Shown one piece after another: positions 7,907 through 16,713 of a stretch of DNA of 59,464 nt (positions are counted from its first letter, which is position 1; each line of letters opens with the position of its first letter). A model generated the notes under the pieces. The model saw only the letters and a list, made by a program, of their open reading frames with translations. It did no database searches and had not been told where the DNA came from. The translations under genes and the position numbers were made by a program. This DNA is from Chloroflexota bacterium (GTDB lineage Bacteria; Chloroflexota; Dehalococcoidia; Lucifugimonadales; UBA3495). Location: NCBI GenBank assembly GCA_028875655.1, contig JAPPCX010000120.1, positions 1 to 59,464 on the forward strand, given 5' to 3'.

Positions 7907-9973
7907 TCATGTTACCACAGGGGCCGCTTCCACTTCTCCCGGCAACTCCCGGCGCACCGCGTCGGCAAGGCTTTCGGCGGCCAGATCGTCCAGCTTGATG
8001 TAGCGCGCAGACATGGCATCGGCAATGCCCTGCGCCAACCCCAGCTTGATGAAGTCCTGCTCGGTGTCCACGACCGCAGCGGGGATTTTCGCCTCGGCAA
8101 TCATCGTGGCAAGGTTCCGTACCTCGTCGTCCTGGGACGCCAGTCGGGTCAATTGGTCTCCCGCAAGCGAAACGTTGGCGCGCCCGTCGGACAGCAGGAC
8201 GAGCAGCGGAAGCACGTCCCGGTCCTTGAGCTTCTCGGTTTCCAGGGTTTCCATGGCCAGATACAGGGCGCGCGCCAGCGGGGTTCGTCCGCCGGTGGGC
8301 ATTTCCTGGAGGAACCACTGCGCCATTTCGACACTGTTTGTGGGAGGCAGCAGCAGTTCGGCGCCGGTGCCGCGGAAGGCGATCAGGCCCACTCGGTCGC
8401 GGCGTTGGTAGGCATCCAGGAGCAGAGACATTACCGCGCCTTTGACGGCAACCATGCGCCGTTGCGCACCCATGGAGCCGCTGGCATCGACGACGAACAG
8501 TATCAACGAGCCGGTATGAGTCTCGCGAACTTTCTCGCGCACGTCCCACGTCTCGATGAGCAGGGCGGAAGTATCAGACTCCGCAGAAGTGCGGCGGGAT
8601 TGCTGGTAGGGGGCGGCGGCGCGCAAAGTGGCGTCAAGGGCCAGGTCGGAGGCCGCTCCTTCGGGAACGCGAGCGCCGACGTACCGTCCTACCGACGTGC
8701 CGCTGACGGTGGTGGCGCGGCGGCCGGACGAGCGGCGGGCGCGGCGGTCGGGCGGCTGAACCTGGAGGTTCTGGACAGCGTAGGGGTCGCCAACCTCGAA
8801 CCACTCGTCGCCGAGAGCAGCGTCCGCAGAATCCTCGGCTTCATCGTCGGGCGGGTCGGGTTCTCTATCGTTATCGTCGGCGGGGTCGTCCTGGCGGGAG
8901 TCGTTATCGGCGGACGACTCACGGTCACGTTGCTGATTCTGGAAATCCTCCAGCATATTGTCCAGCTGTTCGGTGACCAGGTGCGGCTGCTGGAAGGGCT
9001 GGCGACGCTGCCGGTGCAGCAGCGCCATCAGGGCCGCTTCGCGCACGTCCTCCACGTCAACCACAGTGCGGCCCTCATAGGCGGCGATGGTGCTGGCGGT
9101 CTTGTACATCACGATGTCGCCGCGCAGCCCATCCACCTGGTACTCGGCGCAGATGTCGGTAATCAGCTCCAGGATGTCGTCGGGGACAATCACCTCGCCG
9201 AGCAACTGCTGGCTGGATAACAGGCGATCCCGTTCCGCTTGCTCCGCTTCGGCCCAAGCGTCCATGAAGTCGAAAGGAGCGGACTCAAAGGCCATGCGAC
9301 GGCGCACCACTTCACGCCGCTCCGCCGGCTCGAACACGCCATCGACCTCCACGGCCAGGCCGAAACGGTCCAGAAGCTGCGGGCGAAGGTCGCCCTCTTC
9401 CGGGTTCATGGTGCCGACCAGCATGAACTCGGCGGCGTGGCTGACGGAAATGCCCTCGCGCTCAACGTAGTTGCGGCCCATTGCAGCGGCGTCCAAAAGA
9501 ACATCGACCAGATGGTCGTTGAGCAGGTTCACCTCGTCGATGTAAAGGATGCCGCGATGGGCCGCGGCAATCAGCCCCGGCTCGAAGTTCTTTTCGCCGG
9601 ACTTGATGGCCTGCTCAATGTCCAGGGAGCCGACGAGGCGGTCCTCAGTAGCTCCCACCGGGAGGTCAACAATCCGCACCTGCCGGGCCGATGACCCGCC
9701 GGGCCGAGGGGCCTCCTGGCACCAATGGCACACCTCCTGCGGGGCTTCCGGCTGGCAACTGTACGCGCAACCGGGCACTACCGGAACCTCCGGCAACAGC
9801 GCGGCCAGGGAACGCACCGCCGTGCTCTTGGCCGTCCCCTTCTTGCCGCGCACCAGCACGCCGCCGATGCGCGGGTTGATGGCGTTCAGCAGCAACGCCC
9901 GCTTCATCGGCGTTTGGCCGACGATGGCGGTAAAGGGGAAACGGGGCTCGCGCCCGGCGGCGGGTTCAGTCAT
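7907..9973 (-). CDS. Fused ChlI/ChlD-type chelatase subunit (cobaltochelatase partner)
   Basis: 688 aa. The N-terminal AAA+ domain resembles BchI/ChlI: Walker A GKKGTAKST (43-51) and Walker B ILYIDE (142-147), with a four-cysteine insertion (C69, C73, C82, C85). A linker rich in Asp, Glu and Gln follows (about 330-400). The C-terminal von Willebrand A domain carries an intact MIDAS, DASGS (496-500). In magnesium and cobalt chelatases the AAA+ and VWA subunits form the ATP-driven motor for the large chelating subunit. Here the large subunit is CobN, encoded four genes upstream, and there are no cobS/cobT genes, so this protein probably replaces CobST. It follows cbtA by 11 nt. Confidence 0.88.
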   Translation of the reverse strand: MTEPAAGREPRFPFTAIVGQTPMKRALLLNAINPRIGGVLVRGKKGTAKSTAVRSLAALLPEVPVVPGCAYSCQPEAPQEVCHWCQEAPRPGGSSARQVRIVDLPVGATEDRLVGSLDIEQAIKSGEKNFEPGLIAAAHRGILYIDEVNLLNDHLVDVLLDAAAMGRNYVEREGISVSHAAEFMLVGTMNPEEGDLRPQLLDRFGLAVEVDGVFEPAERREVVRRRMAFESAPFDFMDAWAEAEQAERDRLLSSQQLLGEVIVPDDILELITDICAEYQVDGLRGDIVMYKTASTIAAYEGRTVVDVEDVREAALMALLHRQRRQPFQQPHLVTEQLDNMLEDFQNQQRDRESSADNDSRQDDPADDNDREPDPPDDEAEDSADAALGDEWFEVGDPYAVQNLQVQPPDRRARRSSGRRATTVSGTSVGRYVGARVPEGAASDLALDATLRAAAPYQQSRRTSAESDTSALLIETWDVREKVRETHTGSLILFVVDASGSMGAQRRMVAVKGAVMSLLLDAYQRRDRVGLIAFRGTGAELLLPPTNSVEMAQWFLQEMPTGGRTPLARALYLAMETLETEKLKDRDVLPLLVLLSDGRANVSLAGDQLTRLASQDDEVRNLATMIAEAKIPAAVVDTEQDFIKLGLAQGIADAMSARYIKLDDLAAESLADAVRRELPGEVEAAPVVT

Positions 9974-9984
9974 GGCGCTTCCAG

Positions 9985-10770
9985 TCAGGCCGCGGTGGCT
10001 GACGACTGCGGGTAGGCGTGGAGGTTCCGTTCACGGTACAGGCGGTAGCCGACGGTGGCGAAGGCGATGCCCATCCAGAGCAGGAAATGTCCCACGGCGG
10101 TGAAGGTGCGGAACAAGATGGTCAGACCCGGCGGCAGCCATTCGGGGGCAGCATCGCGCACGCTGGGGACAGCGTAGGCCAGCAGCAGGGCGACCACCGC
10201 ATAAGCGATGCCGATGCCAGCGTAACGTATCCAACGGCCGCCACCCTCCGAACTGCGGTTGACCAGACCCACGCCGTAGATCACCAGGGCAACTGCGACA
10301 CCGGAAACGAACATGAACAGGAACTGGAAGCCCTGGCGTGCCAGCAACGTGCTGTCTTCGCCGATGCCCGGCGGGTTGAGCGGGAACTTGAGCTGGGCGT
10401 ACATCGACACGCCCCAGAATCCGAGCAGACCGGCGACCGCCGCCCAGGCCCACGGATTCCAGCCGGGAGTGGCGTTACGCATCAAATGATACAAACCGGT
10501 GAATACGGCGGCGAAGAGAATGCCGATGACGGCTAGGCCGAAACTCATGCCGATGCGTTGTACACCCAAGCTGGTCAGAAACGCCAGCGGCAGGGGATCT
10601 TCTTCTTCCGCCTGGGCCAATTGCTCAGCGCAACCGGCGCGGTCTCTGTCGCAGCCTTCCAACTCAATCGCCCATTCCATCACGGGCACATTGAAGATGT
10701 TCATGTAGGCAGCGACCAAGAGTCCTACTAAGACTCCCATTACGATGGCGGTGGGCAGGATGCGCGTCAT
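9985..10770 (-). CDS. cbtA: CbtA family cobalt transporter subunit
   Basis: 261 aa integral membrane protein with about five hydrophobic segments, the first being ILPTAIVMGVLVGLLVAAY at the N-terminus. Length and layout match CbtA (PF09490), a predicted cobalt permease normally paired with CbtB and found near cobalamin genes. The start is ATG 10770 with GGAGGT just upstream. It sits between cbtB (215 nt upstream) and the chelatase gene (11 nt downstream). Cobalt as substrate is inferred from the family and context. Confidence 0.85.
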   Translation of the reverse strand: MTRILPTAIVMGVLVGLLVAAYMNIFNVPVMEWAIELEGCDRDRAGCAEQLAQAEEEDPLPLAFLTSLGVQRIGMSFGLAVIGILFAAVFTGLYHLMRNATPGWNPWAWAAVAGLLGFWGVSMYAQLKFPLNPPGIGEDSTLLARQGFQFLFMFVSGVAVALVIYGVGLVNRSSEGGGRWIRYAGIGIAYAVVALLLAYAVPSVRDAAPEWLPPGLTILFRTFTAVGHFLLWMGIAFATVGYRLYRERNLHAYPQSSATAA

Positions 10771-10985
10771 GGTTGACCTCCAGTGAATTGCTGACTGCAC
10801 GGGTTTATAGGCCGCGGTTGTTGCGACCTCGTTGGAAACGGCTAAACCGATCAGGCAGCTTCACAGCGCACTCCTCCGACGCTAGAGCAGCGTCCGCGCG
10901 GCGAAACTCGCCGATGCTGAGCCGGCGTCGCACCGGACTCAGGAAACGGGGCCCGGCGTCAGACGCCGCCGGGCCCGATCAAGGC
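10771..10985. other. cbtB-cbtA intergenic region, structured
   Basis: 215 bp without a convincing gene. Apart from the hairpin after cbtB (10950-10975), the minus strand carries a second small perfect hairpin, GACGCT/AGCGTC with a 5-nt loop, about 100 nt before cbtA. A GTG-initiated frame of about 40 arginine-rich codons exists but has no clear ribosome site or homology that I recognise. I see no second cobalamin-riboswitch core here. Confidence 0.4.
10950..10975 (-). terminator. Hairpin downstream of cbtB
   Basis: A perfect 9-bp stem, GGCCCGGCG (10950-10958) with CGCCGGGCC (10967-10975), loop of 8 nt, begins 10 bp after the cbtB stop on the minus strand. It is followed only by CCCCGTTTCC, so it lacks a strong T-run. 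It may end or attenuate cbtB transcription, or protect the short cbtB message. Confidence 0.5.
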
Positions 10986-11186
10986 TTAGTGGCACATGAA
11001 CGCGACGTGGCGCGCGTGGTGGAAGAACTCGTGGACAGTGCTCAGGATGCCGGGCGCGCCGATGGAAGCGGCGTGGACCCCACCATCAACGTAGCCGACC
11101 AGGTACAGGGCGATGGCGCCAAGGACCAGCCACGGCGCCCATGCTGCCGTGTCGGTGGCGGAAAGGAAACGATTGACGATACCCAT
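10986..11186 (-). CDS. cbtB: CbtB family cobalt transporter subunit
   Basis: 66 aa. It has one transmembrane segment (WAPWLVLGAIALYLVGYVDG) and the histidine-rich C-terminus HEFFHHARHVAFMCH typical of CbtB (PF09489), presumed to bind cobalt for CbtA. The start is the ATG at 11186, preceded by GAGGAG at a good distance; an in-frame ATG at 11201 lacks such a site. It has its own promoter upstream and a hairpin downstream. Confidence 0.85.
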   Translation of the reverse strand: MGIVNRFLSATDTAAWAPWLVLGAIALYLVGYVDGGVHAASIGAPGILSTVHEFFHHARHVAFMCH

Positions 11187-11239
11187 GTTTTCACTCCTCA
11201 TCGTGGTGATTGACGTTTTACTTTGTATCAATAGCAGGC

Positions 11240-11268
11240 ATTGTAGTACCTGTCCGATGGTGGCACAA
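11240..11268 (-). promoter_or_regulatory. Promoter of cbtB
   Basis: The minus strand shows TTGTGC (11268-11263), a 17-nt spacer and TACAAT (11245-11240). This lies about 55 nt upstream of the cbtB start. It suggests that cbtB-cbtA-chelatase can be transcribed independently of the riboswitch-controlled cbiE-cobN unit. Confidence 0.5.
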
Positions 11269-11303
11269 TACCGGCGGGCGGACAATATCGTCAGAAGCGT
11301 TGC

Positions 11304-11714
11304 CTAACGCTCAACGAAAATCAGGTCGTCCTCCTTGCCGACCCAGCGGTCGCGCGCCTCTTCAAACGCGCGCAGCTTCTCGGGCTGCAATTCGGTACGC
11401 TTTTCGTCGTCGTCCAGGTACGGATTGGGGAAATAGCAGCGCACCAGCGTATCGTCCCAATTGTGCGAGAACCGGACGTAGTAGGATTTCAGGTTGCCGT
11501 GGCTGGTGGCCTCAACAAACTGGATTCCGTCGATCTGCTCCAGCTGGAGATGGAAGTGCCAGTTGTCGGCCTCAATCGTGGCCCAACCACCGTGCACTTC
11601 AGGCTCCCTGATACCGTGGGCGTGGTTCTCGCTGACCACGGAACCGCCACCTACTACCCACATCATCTTGGGATCCGAGGTCAGTTCCTTGAGCAAATCC
11701 AGAGTGCACTCCAT
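11304..11714 (-). CDS. Uncharacterised protein between cobN and cbtB
   Basis: 136 aa, soluble, acidic and rich in aromatic residues. The start ATG 11714 has AGGAGG about 11 nt upstream and follows cobN by 16 nt, so it belongs to the cobN transcript. Visible stretches are GGGSVVSENHAHGIREPEVHGGW (three histidines), WHFHLQLEQIDGIQFVEA and YFPNPYLDDDEKR. The pattern HGGWATIEADNWHFHL is vaguely like heme-carrier folds of the ChuX/HutX kind, but I would not name it. The position suggests a role in cobalt or tetrapyrrole handling, for example a chaperone for CobN. Confidence 0.6.
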   Translation of the reverse strand: MECTLDLLKELTSDPKMMWVVGGGSVVSENHAHGIREPEVHGGWATIEADNWHFHLQLEQIDGIQFVEATSHGNLKSYYVRFSHNWDDTLVRCYFPNPYLDDDEKRTELQPEKLRAFEEARDRWVGKEDDLIFVER

Positions 11715-11730
11715 CGCATTAACCTCCTGC

Positions 11731-14700
11731 TCACGTTCCGGCTGTGGAAGCGCGGGCTGCGCCGGCTTCCTGGCGCGCTTCAATATCGGTCTCCAGGTCC
11801 AGATACATCTGGCGCAGTTGCTCCAGCATCTCCGGCGGTGGGTTCTCCCACAATCCGCGCTGCACGGCTTCCAACAGACGCTCCACGATGCCGCGCAGGG
11901 CCCACGGGTTGCTCTGACGGAAGAACTGCTGCATGTCCGGGTTGAGAACGTACTCCTCGGTGACGTCCTCGTACATCCAGTCCTCAATGACCTGGGCGGT
12001 GGCGTCGTAGCCGAACATGTAGTCAACGGTGGCCGCCAGCTCAAACGCGCCCTTGTAGCCGTGGTGCTGCATGGACTGCATCCACTTGGGGTTGACCACG
12101 CGGCTGCGGAAGACCCGGCGGGCCTCGTCCTGCAAATCTCGGACGCGAGCGCGGGTGGGGTCGCTGCTGTCGCCGAAGAACTGGCGCGGGTTGCGACCCG
12201 TCAGCGACCGTACTGTGGCGATCATGCCGCCGTGGTACTGCATGTAATCGTCGCTGTCGAACACGTCATGCTCGCGGTTGTCCTGGTTCTTGGCCGCGAT
12301 GACGATCTGGCCGAAACGAGTGCGGAATTCGTTGCGGGCCGTAACCCCGAAGTCCTGGCGCGAGTAGGCGTAACCGCCCCACGCGGTGTACACCTCGGCC
12401 AGATCGTGTACCGACTCCCAGTTGCGCTCATCCAGCACACCCAGGATCCCCGCGCCGTAGGAACCCGGCTTGCTCCCGAAGATGCGGAACAGGGCCGGGT
12501 CGCCGGCGCTGTCGGTGGCATCGTCAGTCGGGACGGCAGCGCGGCGTTCGGCATCCTCGCGCACGTGCTTGACTACGAAGTTGTTATCGGGCGATTCGTC
12601 CTGGGCTGCTGCCAGAGCCACGGCCTGGTCGATGAGGTAGATGAGGTTGGGGAAGGCGTCCCGGAAAAAGCCGCTGATGCGAACGGTTACGTCGATGCGG
12701 GGGCGGCCAAGCTCAGAGATCGGGATAACTTCCAGCCCGCTGACCCGACGACTCTCAGCTTGCCACACGGGTTTGACGCCGAGCAGGTAGAGGATCTGGG
12801 CGATGTCGTCGCCGTGGGTTCGCATGGCGGACGTGCCCCAGACCACAACGCCGACCATTTCCGGGTACGCGCCCTCTTCGTCCAGGTACTTCTGCAACAG
12901 AGCGTCGCCCAGAGCCTTGCCGACGTCCCATGCGGTGGGCGAGGGCAGGGCGCGCGGGTCCACCGAGTAGAAATTGCGGCCCGTGGGCAGCACGTTGACC
13001 ATTCCTCGGGTGGGCGCACCGGACGGGCCGGGCGGAACAAACCTGCCTTCCAAACCGCGCAGCAGGTTGTCGATCTCGTCGGTGGTGCGCAGCAGCGACG
13101 GGTAGATGTGCTGGCCCACGTAGGACAGGACACTCTCGGTGCGGGGGTCGGCTTTGCCCAGTATGTCGGTCACGACGGGAGGGATGAGATGCGCCGCGAA
13201 GCCGTCGTCACACAGGCGCTGGTAAGCCTGCCGACACAGGGCTTCCAAAGCCTCGATCACGTCGCCGGCGTTGCGGATCGGCGCGTCGCCATCTGAGCCG
13301 GCCAGCGCAGCCGGAGCGCTGCCGTTAACCGCTGCCGCCGGGTTTTCCAGCAGGTCGTAGTAGTCATAGCCCAACGCCTCGGCCAGGGCGCGGCGGAGGC
13401 TGGGCACCGCGCCGTTATCCAAGCGGGTCAACGCGCACAACAGGCCAACCATCTGCTCGGAGGTGGGCGGTTCGCCCAGGGTATGCAGGCCGTCCTTGAT
13501 TTGCGCGTCCTTGATTTCACAGAGATAGCCGTCGATTTCCAGCATGAACTCGCCAAAATCGTCGGGCTGTTCGTCAACGCCCAAGTCGCGGTGTAATTCC
13601 GCCTGCTGCACCATCTCCCAGATCTGGGCTTCCAGCGTCGGGAGTTTGCCGGGATCAAGGGTCTGGCACTGGTAGTGCTCATCCATTAACTGCTCCAGCT
13701 TGGCAATGTCGCCGTAGGAGTCAGCGGTGGTCATGGGCGGGATCAGGTGGTCGATGATAGTGGCGTGGGTACGGCGTTTGGCCTGGGTTCCCTCGCCGGG
13801 GTTGTTGACGATGAACGGGTAGAACAGCGGTATGTCGTCCAGCGCGACCTCGGGATAGCAAGCAGCGGACAGGCCAACGCCTTTGCCAGGCAACCATTCC
13901 AACGTCCCGTGCTTGCCGATGTGGATCATGGCGTCGGCGCCGAACACGTCACGCAGCCAGCGGTAGTAGGCGATGTAGTGGTGCGTGGGCGTCAGGTCGG
14001 GGTTGTGATAGACCGATATGGGGTTTTCGCCGAACCCCCGGGGTGGCTGCAAGCCCACAAAGACGTTGCCCATGGGCACGCCGGCAATTGCCAGTTGATC
14101 GCCGGTGCGGTACACATGGCCCGGCAAATCCCCCCAGGCCTCTTGCAGTTCGGCGCGCACCGACGCGGGGAACCCGGCGTACCACTGCGCGTACTGACGA
14201 CGCTCCACATGGCCGGCGGCGAGTCGCAACTGCTCTTCAGTCAACGTATCGGTGTCGTTGCTGCAACGTTCGATGATGCGCTGCACCAACTCGTCGCCGT
14301 CAACGGGGATGTCCTCAACACGGTAGCCGGCCGACTTTAGGGCGTGCAGCAGGTTGATCGCGGACGCGGGAGTATCGAGGCCGACCGCGTTGCCGATGCG
14401 AGCATCCTTGGTGGGGTAGTTGCTCAAGATGATGGCGACGCGCTTGTCGGCGTTGCTCTTGCGGCGGAGGGCAGCGTGGCGGGCGGCCAGGCGCGCCAGG
14501 TGATCCATGCGGTCGGGTTGCGGGACGTAGCGTTGCATCCGGCCGGCCGACAACCCGTTGGCGCCGGCACCGGTCTCTTCCTTGAAAGACACCGGAACCG
14601 TGATAATACGCCCGTCAAATTCGGGGAAGGCGACGTTCATCGCCGTGTCGATGGGGCCCAGGCCCAGCGAGCTTTCCTCCCACTCTTCCCGGCTGCCGGT

Positions 14701-15627
14701 GCTGACGATGCCTTGGATGATGGGCACGTCCAGCTTGTCCAGCAGTTCCTGCGACCAGCCGGTGGCCACGGTCGCGCCGGTGCCGCCCTGCTGGTGGTCC
14801 AGATCGCTCATGGCCAGGCCCATGGTGTTGACGATGCAGTCCACCCGCGGGACGCCGGCCGCGTCAACCATGTATTCTGTGAGTGTGTGCCCTCCCGCTC
14901 CTTCGTCTTCCTCGGGTTGGTGCTTCAAGCTGTAGGAGAAAACGGGCAGGACGTTGGCATCCTGCGCCTCCAGCCGGGCGATGAGGGCATCCACGAACGC
15001 CAGGTTGCCGCTCATCCAGTGGGCGCGGTAAAAAAGCACGCCGATTGACGGACGGCCTGCAACAAACCGGTTCGCCATGTACTCGGCGACACCGGTTCCT
15101 TCAGCGACTTCGGGATGATACACACCCTGCCAGGGCATGGGCGCCGGGGCCTCATGTCCGTAGTCGGCGTCGAGGTAGGTGTCAGCAAGGAAGAGGAAAA
15201 GGTTGCGGAAATTGAGGACGCCGCCGCGCATCAGGTAGGAAAATACGGTTTCCACCTCGGCCACCGGCGCGGTACACGCGGTAACGAGGTCTTCGTCCCA
15301 TTCCTGGTGGCCGGGACACGCGATCAGCGGGATGCCATTGGCGCGACAGATTTCCACCAGCGGCTCGAACACGTCGCCCAGCGCGCGCCGACCGCCCAGC
15401 AGGCGCAGCACCACCGCCGAGGAACCGGCCACCGCCTGCAACAGCTCCTCACGAGCGGAAGCGGCGGACTCGCCCTCGCCCTCCAGCGATACCGGGTTGC
15501 AGGCGTACACGCTGACGCCGTCGCCCCAGGGCATCCCGACCAGTGCGCGCTCAGCGGTCAGAATGTCCGTATCAGCGGTGGTCACCAACACGATGGTGGC
15601 GGTATCGGTCGGGGTTAGGGTGGTCAT
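11731..15627 (-). CDS. cobN: Cobaltochelatase large subunit CobN
   Basis: 1298 aa, the normal length for CobN/BchH-type large chelatase subunits. It inserts Co2+ into the corrin ring (hydrogenobyrinate a,c-diamide in the aerobic route) with ATP-driven helper subunits. Recognisable stretches are GVYHPEVAEG, the GVLFYRAHWMSGNLAFVDALI region, IIDHLIPPMTTADSYGDIAKLEQLMDEHY, and the C-terminal DYMFGYDATAQVIEDWMYEDVTEEYV. The start ATG 15627 is 2 nt after the cbiE stop, so the two are translationally linked. The partner motor is probably the fused ChlI/ChlD protein downstream. An annotation as magnesium chelatase BchH is less likely given CbiE, CbtAB and the riboswitch. Confidence 0.93.
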   Translation of the reverse strand: MTTLTPTDTATIVLVTTADTDILTAERALVGMPWGDGVSVYACNPVSLEGEGESAASAREELLQAVAGSSAVVLRLLGGRRALGDVFEPLVEICRANGIPLIACPGHQEWDEDLVTACTAPVAEVETVFSYLMRGGVLNFRNLFLFLADTYLDADYGHEAPAPMPWQGVYHPEVAEGTGVAEYMANRFVAGRPSIGVLFYRAHWMSGNLAFVDALIARLEAQDANVLPVFSYSLKHQPEEDEGAGGHTLTEYMVDAAGVPRVDCIVNTMGLAMSDLDHQQGGTGATVATGWSQELLDKLDVPIIQGIVSTGSREEWEESSLGLGPIDTAMNVAFPEFDGRIITVPVSFKEETGAGANGLSAGRMQRYVPQPDRMDHLARLAARHAALRRKSNADKRVAIILSNYPTKDARIGNAVGLDTPASAINLLHALKSAGYRVEDIPVDGDELVQRIIERCSNDTDTLTEEQLRLAAGHVERRQYAQWYAGFPASVRAELQEAWGDLPGHVYRTGDQLAIAGVPMGNVFVGLQPPRGFGENPISVYHNPDLTPTHHYIAYYRWLRDVFGADAMIHIGKHGTLEWLPGKGVGLSAACYPEVALDDIPLFYPFIVNNPGEGTQAKRRTHATIIDHLIPPMTTADSYGDIAKLEQLMDEHYQCQTLDPGKLPTLEAQIWEMVQQAELHRDLGVDEQPDDFGEFMLEIDGYLCEIKDAQIKDGLHTLGEPPTSEQMVGLLCALTRLDNGAVPSLRRALAEALGYDYYDLLENPAAAVNGSAPAALAGSDGDAPIRNAGDVIEALEALCRQAYQRLCDDGFAAHLIPPVVTDILGKADPRTESVLSYVGQHIYPSLLRTTDEIDNLLRGLEGRFVPPGPSGAPTRGMVNVLPTGRNFYSVDPRALPSPTAWDVGKALGDALLQKYLDEEGAYPEMVGVVVWGTSAMRTHGDDIAQILYLLGVKPVWQAESRRVSGLEVIPISELGRPRIDVTVRISGFFRDAFPNLIYLIDQAVALAAAQDESPDNNFVVKHVREDAERRAAVPTDDATDSAGDPALFRIFGSKPGSYGAGILGVLDERNWESVHDLAEVYTAWGGYAYSRQDFGVTARNEFRTRFGQIVIAAKNQDNREHDVFDSDDYMQYHGGMIATVRSLTGRNPRQFFGDSSDPTRARVRDLQDEARRVFRSRVVNPKWMQSMQHHGYKGAFELAATVDYMFGYDATAQVIEDWMYEDVTEEYVLNPDMQQFFRQSNPWALRGIVERLLEAVQRGLWENPPPEMLEQLRQMYLDLETDIEARQEAGAARASTAGT

Positions 15628-15629
15628 GT

Positions 15630-16328
15630 TCAGTCGTGGTCACCGGCGGGTCTGGGGAACACCATTATGGAGAGGTCGCTGAATTCGTCGGGCAGTTCGG
15701 CGCACTGGGCCAGCGTGCCGTCCCAGCGCTGTTCGTCGGGCAGGCTCAGGCGCTGGAACACGGTGACGAGATGCTCAGGGTCCGCGCCGTCGGTGATGGC
15801 GTTGGCCGCGATGGCAGGCGGCATGAAATCGAACGGACGCGGCAGCAAGATGACGTTGCGCCGTCCCTGCCGGAGGGTATCTACCAATTCGCCCAGTTCC
15901 GAACCGCGATCCCATCGCTGGTGCAGCGTGATGAACAGCGATTCTTCGAGGGAAATGCCCGCGCGGGCGCAGGCGATTTGCACGCTGCTGACGCCTGGCA
16001 CCAGTTTCACTGTTTCGGCGCGGCGACGGACGCGATTCAGCAGCTCTTTGGCCGACACGTTGAGGTCGCCCCACACGCAGACCACGCAGGACTTGCCTAA
16101 CTGGGCCTGCTCCTGAGCATAGTCCAAGACTGCCTCCTGGTCGCGGTAGGCCATGGGGCGCACTTCGGCTGCATCCGTATGGGCCTCTACTACGTCCAGC
16201 ACGGTTTTGAAGCCTACCACCAGGTCAGCGCCGGCGAGCGCTTCCCGGCCCTTGACGGTCAGGAAGTCGGGGTCGCCGGGGCCGACGGCCACGACGGTCA
16301 TTGTGATGCCGGTGTTAGAGGTAGTCAT
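15630..16328 (-). CDS. cbiE: Precorrin/cobalt-precorrin C5-methyltransferase, CbiE-type
   Basis: 232 aa. SAM-dependent tetrapyrrole methylase fold: VAVGPGDPDFLTVKGREAL near the N-terminus (GxGPGxxxxLT motif), VCVWGDLNVSA and the VPGVSSVQIACARAGI segment. These match CbiE and the N-terminal half of CobL, which methylate the C5 position of the corrin ring. No CbiT/decarboxylase half is fused. Starts at ATG 16328 or 16301 are both possible; neither has a clear Shine-Dalgarno sequence. It is the first gene after the cobalamin riboswitch and is followed immediately by cobN. Confidence 0.82.
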   Translation of the reverse strand: MTTSNTGITMTVVAVGPGDPDFLTVKGREALAGADLVVGFKTVLDVVEAHTDAAEVRPMAYRDQEAVLDYAQEQAQLGKSCVVCVWGDLNVSAKELLNRVRRRAETVKLVPGVSSVQIACARAGISLEESLFITLHQRWDRGSELGELVDTLRQGRRNVILLPRPFDFMPPAIAANAITDGADPEHLVTVFQRLSLPDEQRWDGTLAQCAELPDEFSDLSIMVFPRPAGDHD

Positions 16329-16360
16329 TCGGGTAAAACAAATAGGCTGTCTGTCAAGCG

Positions 16361-16389
16361 AAAACCCTGGCGTTTGAATCTGCCAGGGT
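16361..16389 (-). terminator. Riboswitch terminator and competing antiterminator
   Basis: On the minus strand an 8-bp stem, ACCCTGGC (16371-16364 region) with GCCAGGGT (16389-16382), is followed by TTTT, forming an intrinsic terminator 33 nt before cbiE. Upstream on the same strand, CAGGGTCG (16427-16420) is fully complementary to CGACCCTG (16391-16384), which contains part of the terminator 5' arm. The two structures are mutually exclusive. This is the expected layout of an OFF-switch expression platform. Confidence 0.75.
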
Positions 16390-16444
16390 CGAATCGGTTG
16401 CGGGAGCAACGCGGAGGAACGACCCTGTTGGGCGCAGAGAAAGG

Positions 16445-16602
16445 TTCCAGAGGAACGCCGGGCAGGTTTCCTGGCTTTGCGGGTAGGCCGTCAGTCGGCC
16501 GGAATCCCGCTTACAGTGGCGCAACCGCGGCGGATTTTCACCGCCTTCCCCAATTAAGCCGATATGGGTATTGGCGCCCGGAGTCCAAGGTTCAGGAATT
16601 AA
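16445..16602 (-). promoter_or_regulatory. Cobalamin riboswitch
   Basis: The minus strand has the conserved core in order: GGGGAAGGCGGTGAAAATCC, then GCGCCACTGTAAGC (16522-16509), and the B12 box AGCCAGGAAACCTGCC (16477-16462). This order and spacing are those of the adenosylcobalamin-sensing aptamer. It lies between a strong promoter (16651-16623) and a terminator (16361-16389) ahead of cbiE-cobN. Bound cobalamin should favour termination and so lower corrin synthesis. The outer limits given are approximate. Confidence 0.93.
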
Positions 16603-16622
16603 TGGCACAAGATGCCGCTGAC

Positions 16623-16651
16623 AATGTAGCCTTATAGCAGGCGATTGTCAA
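16623..16651 (-). promoter_or_regulatory. Promoter of the riboswitch-cbiE-cobN transcript
   Basis: A consensus -35 TTGACA (16651-16646), a 17-nt spacer and TACATT (16628-16623) on the minus strand. Transcription would begin near 16615, just before the aptamer. Confidence 0.65.
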
Positions 16652-16713
16652 CGTGGACGCGGCGCGGTGATACACTGTCAAGACAAGGCCGCATAGCGCC
16701 GAGGGGTAAATTG

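Noticed and set aside
10771-11303. A second cobalamin riboswitch before cbtB or cbtA
   Set aside because: No GCCACTG or AGCCAGGA-type core in these intergenic regions; only simple hairpins and a promoter.
11494-13296. 600-codon plus-strand open frame opposite cobN
   Set aside because: Antisense shadow of a clear CobN; no domain, no ribosome site.
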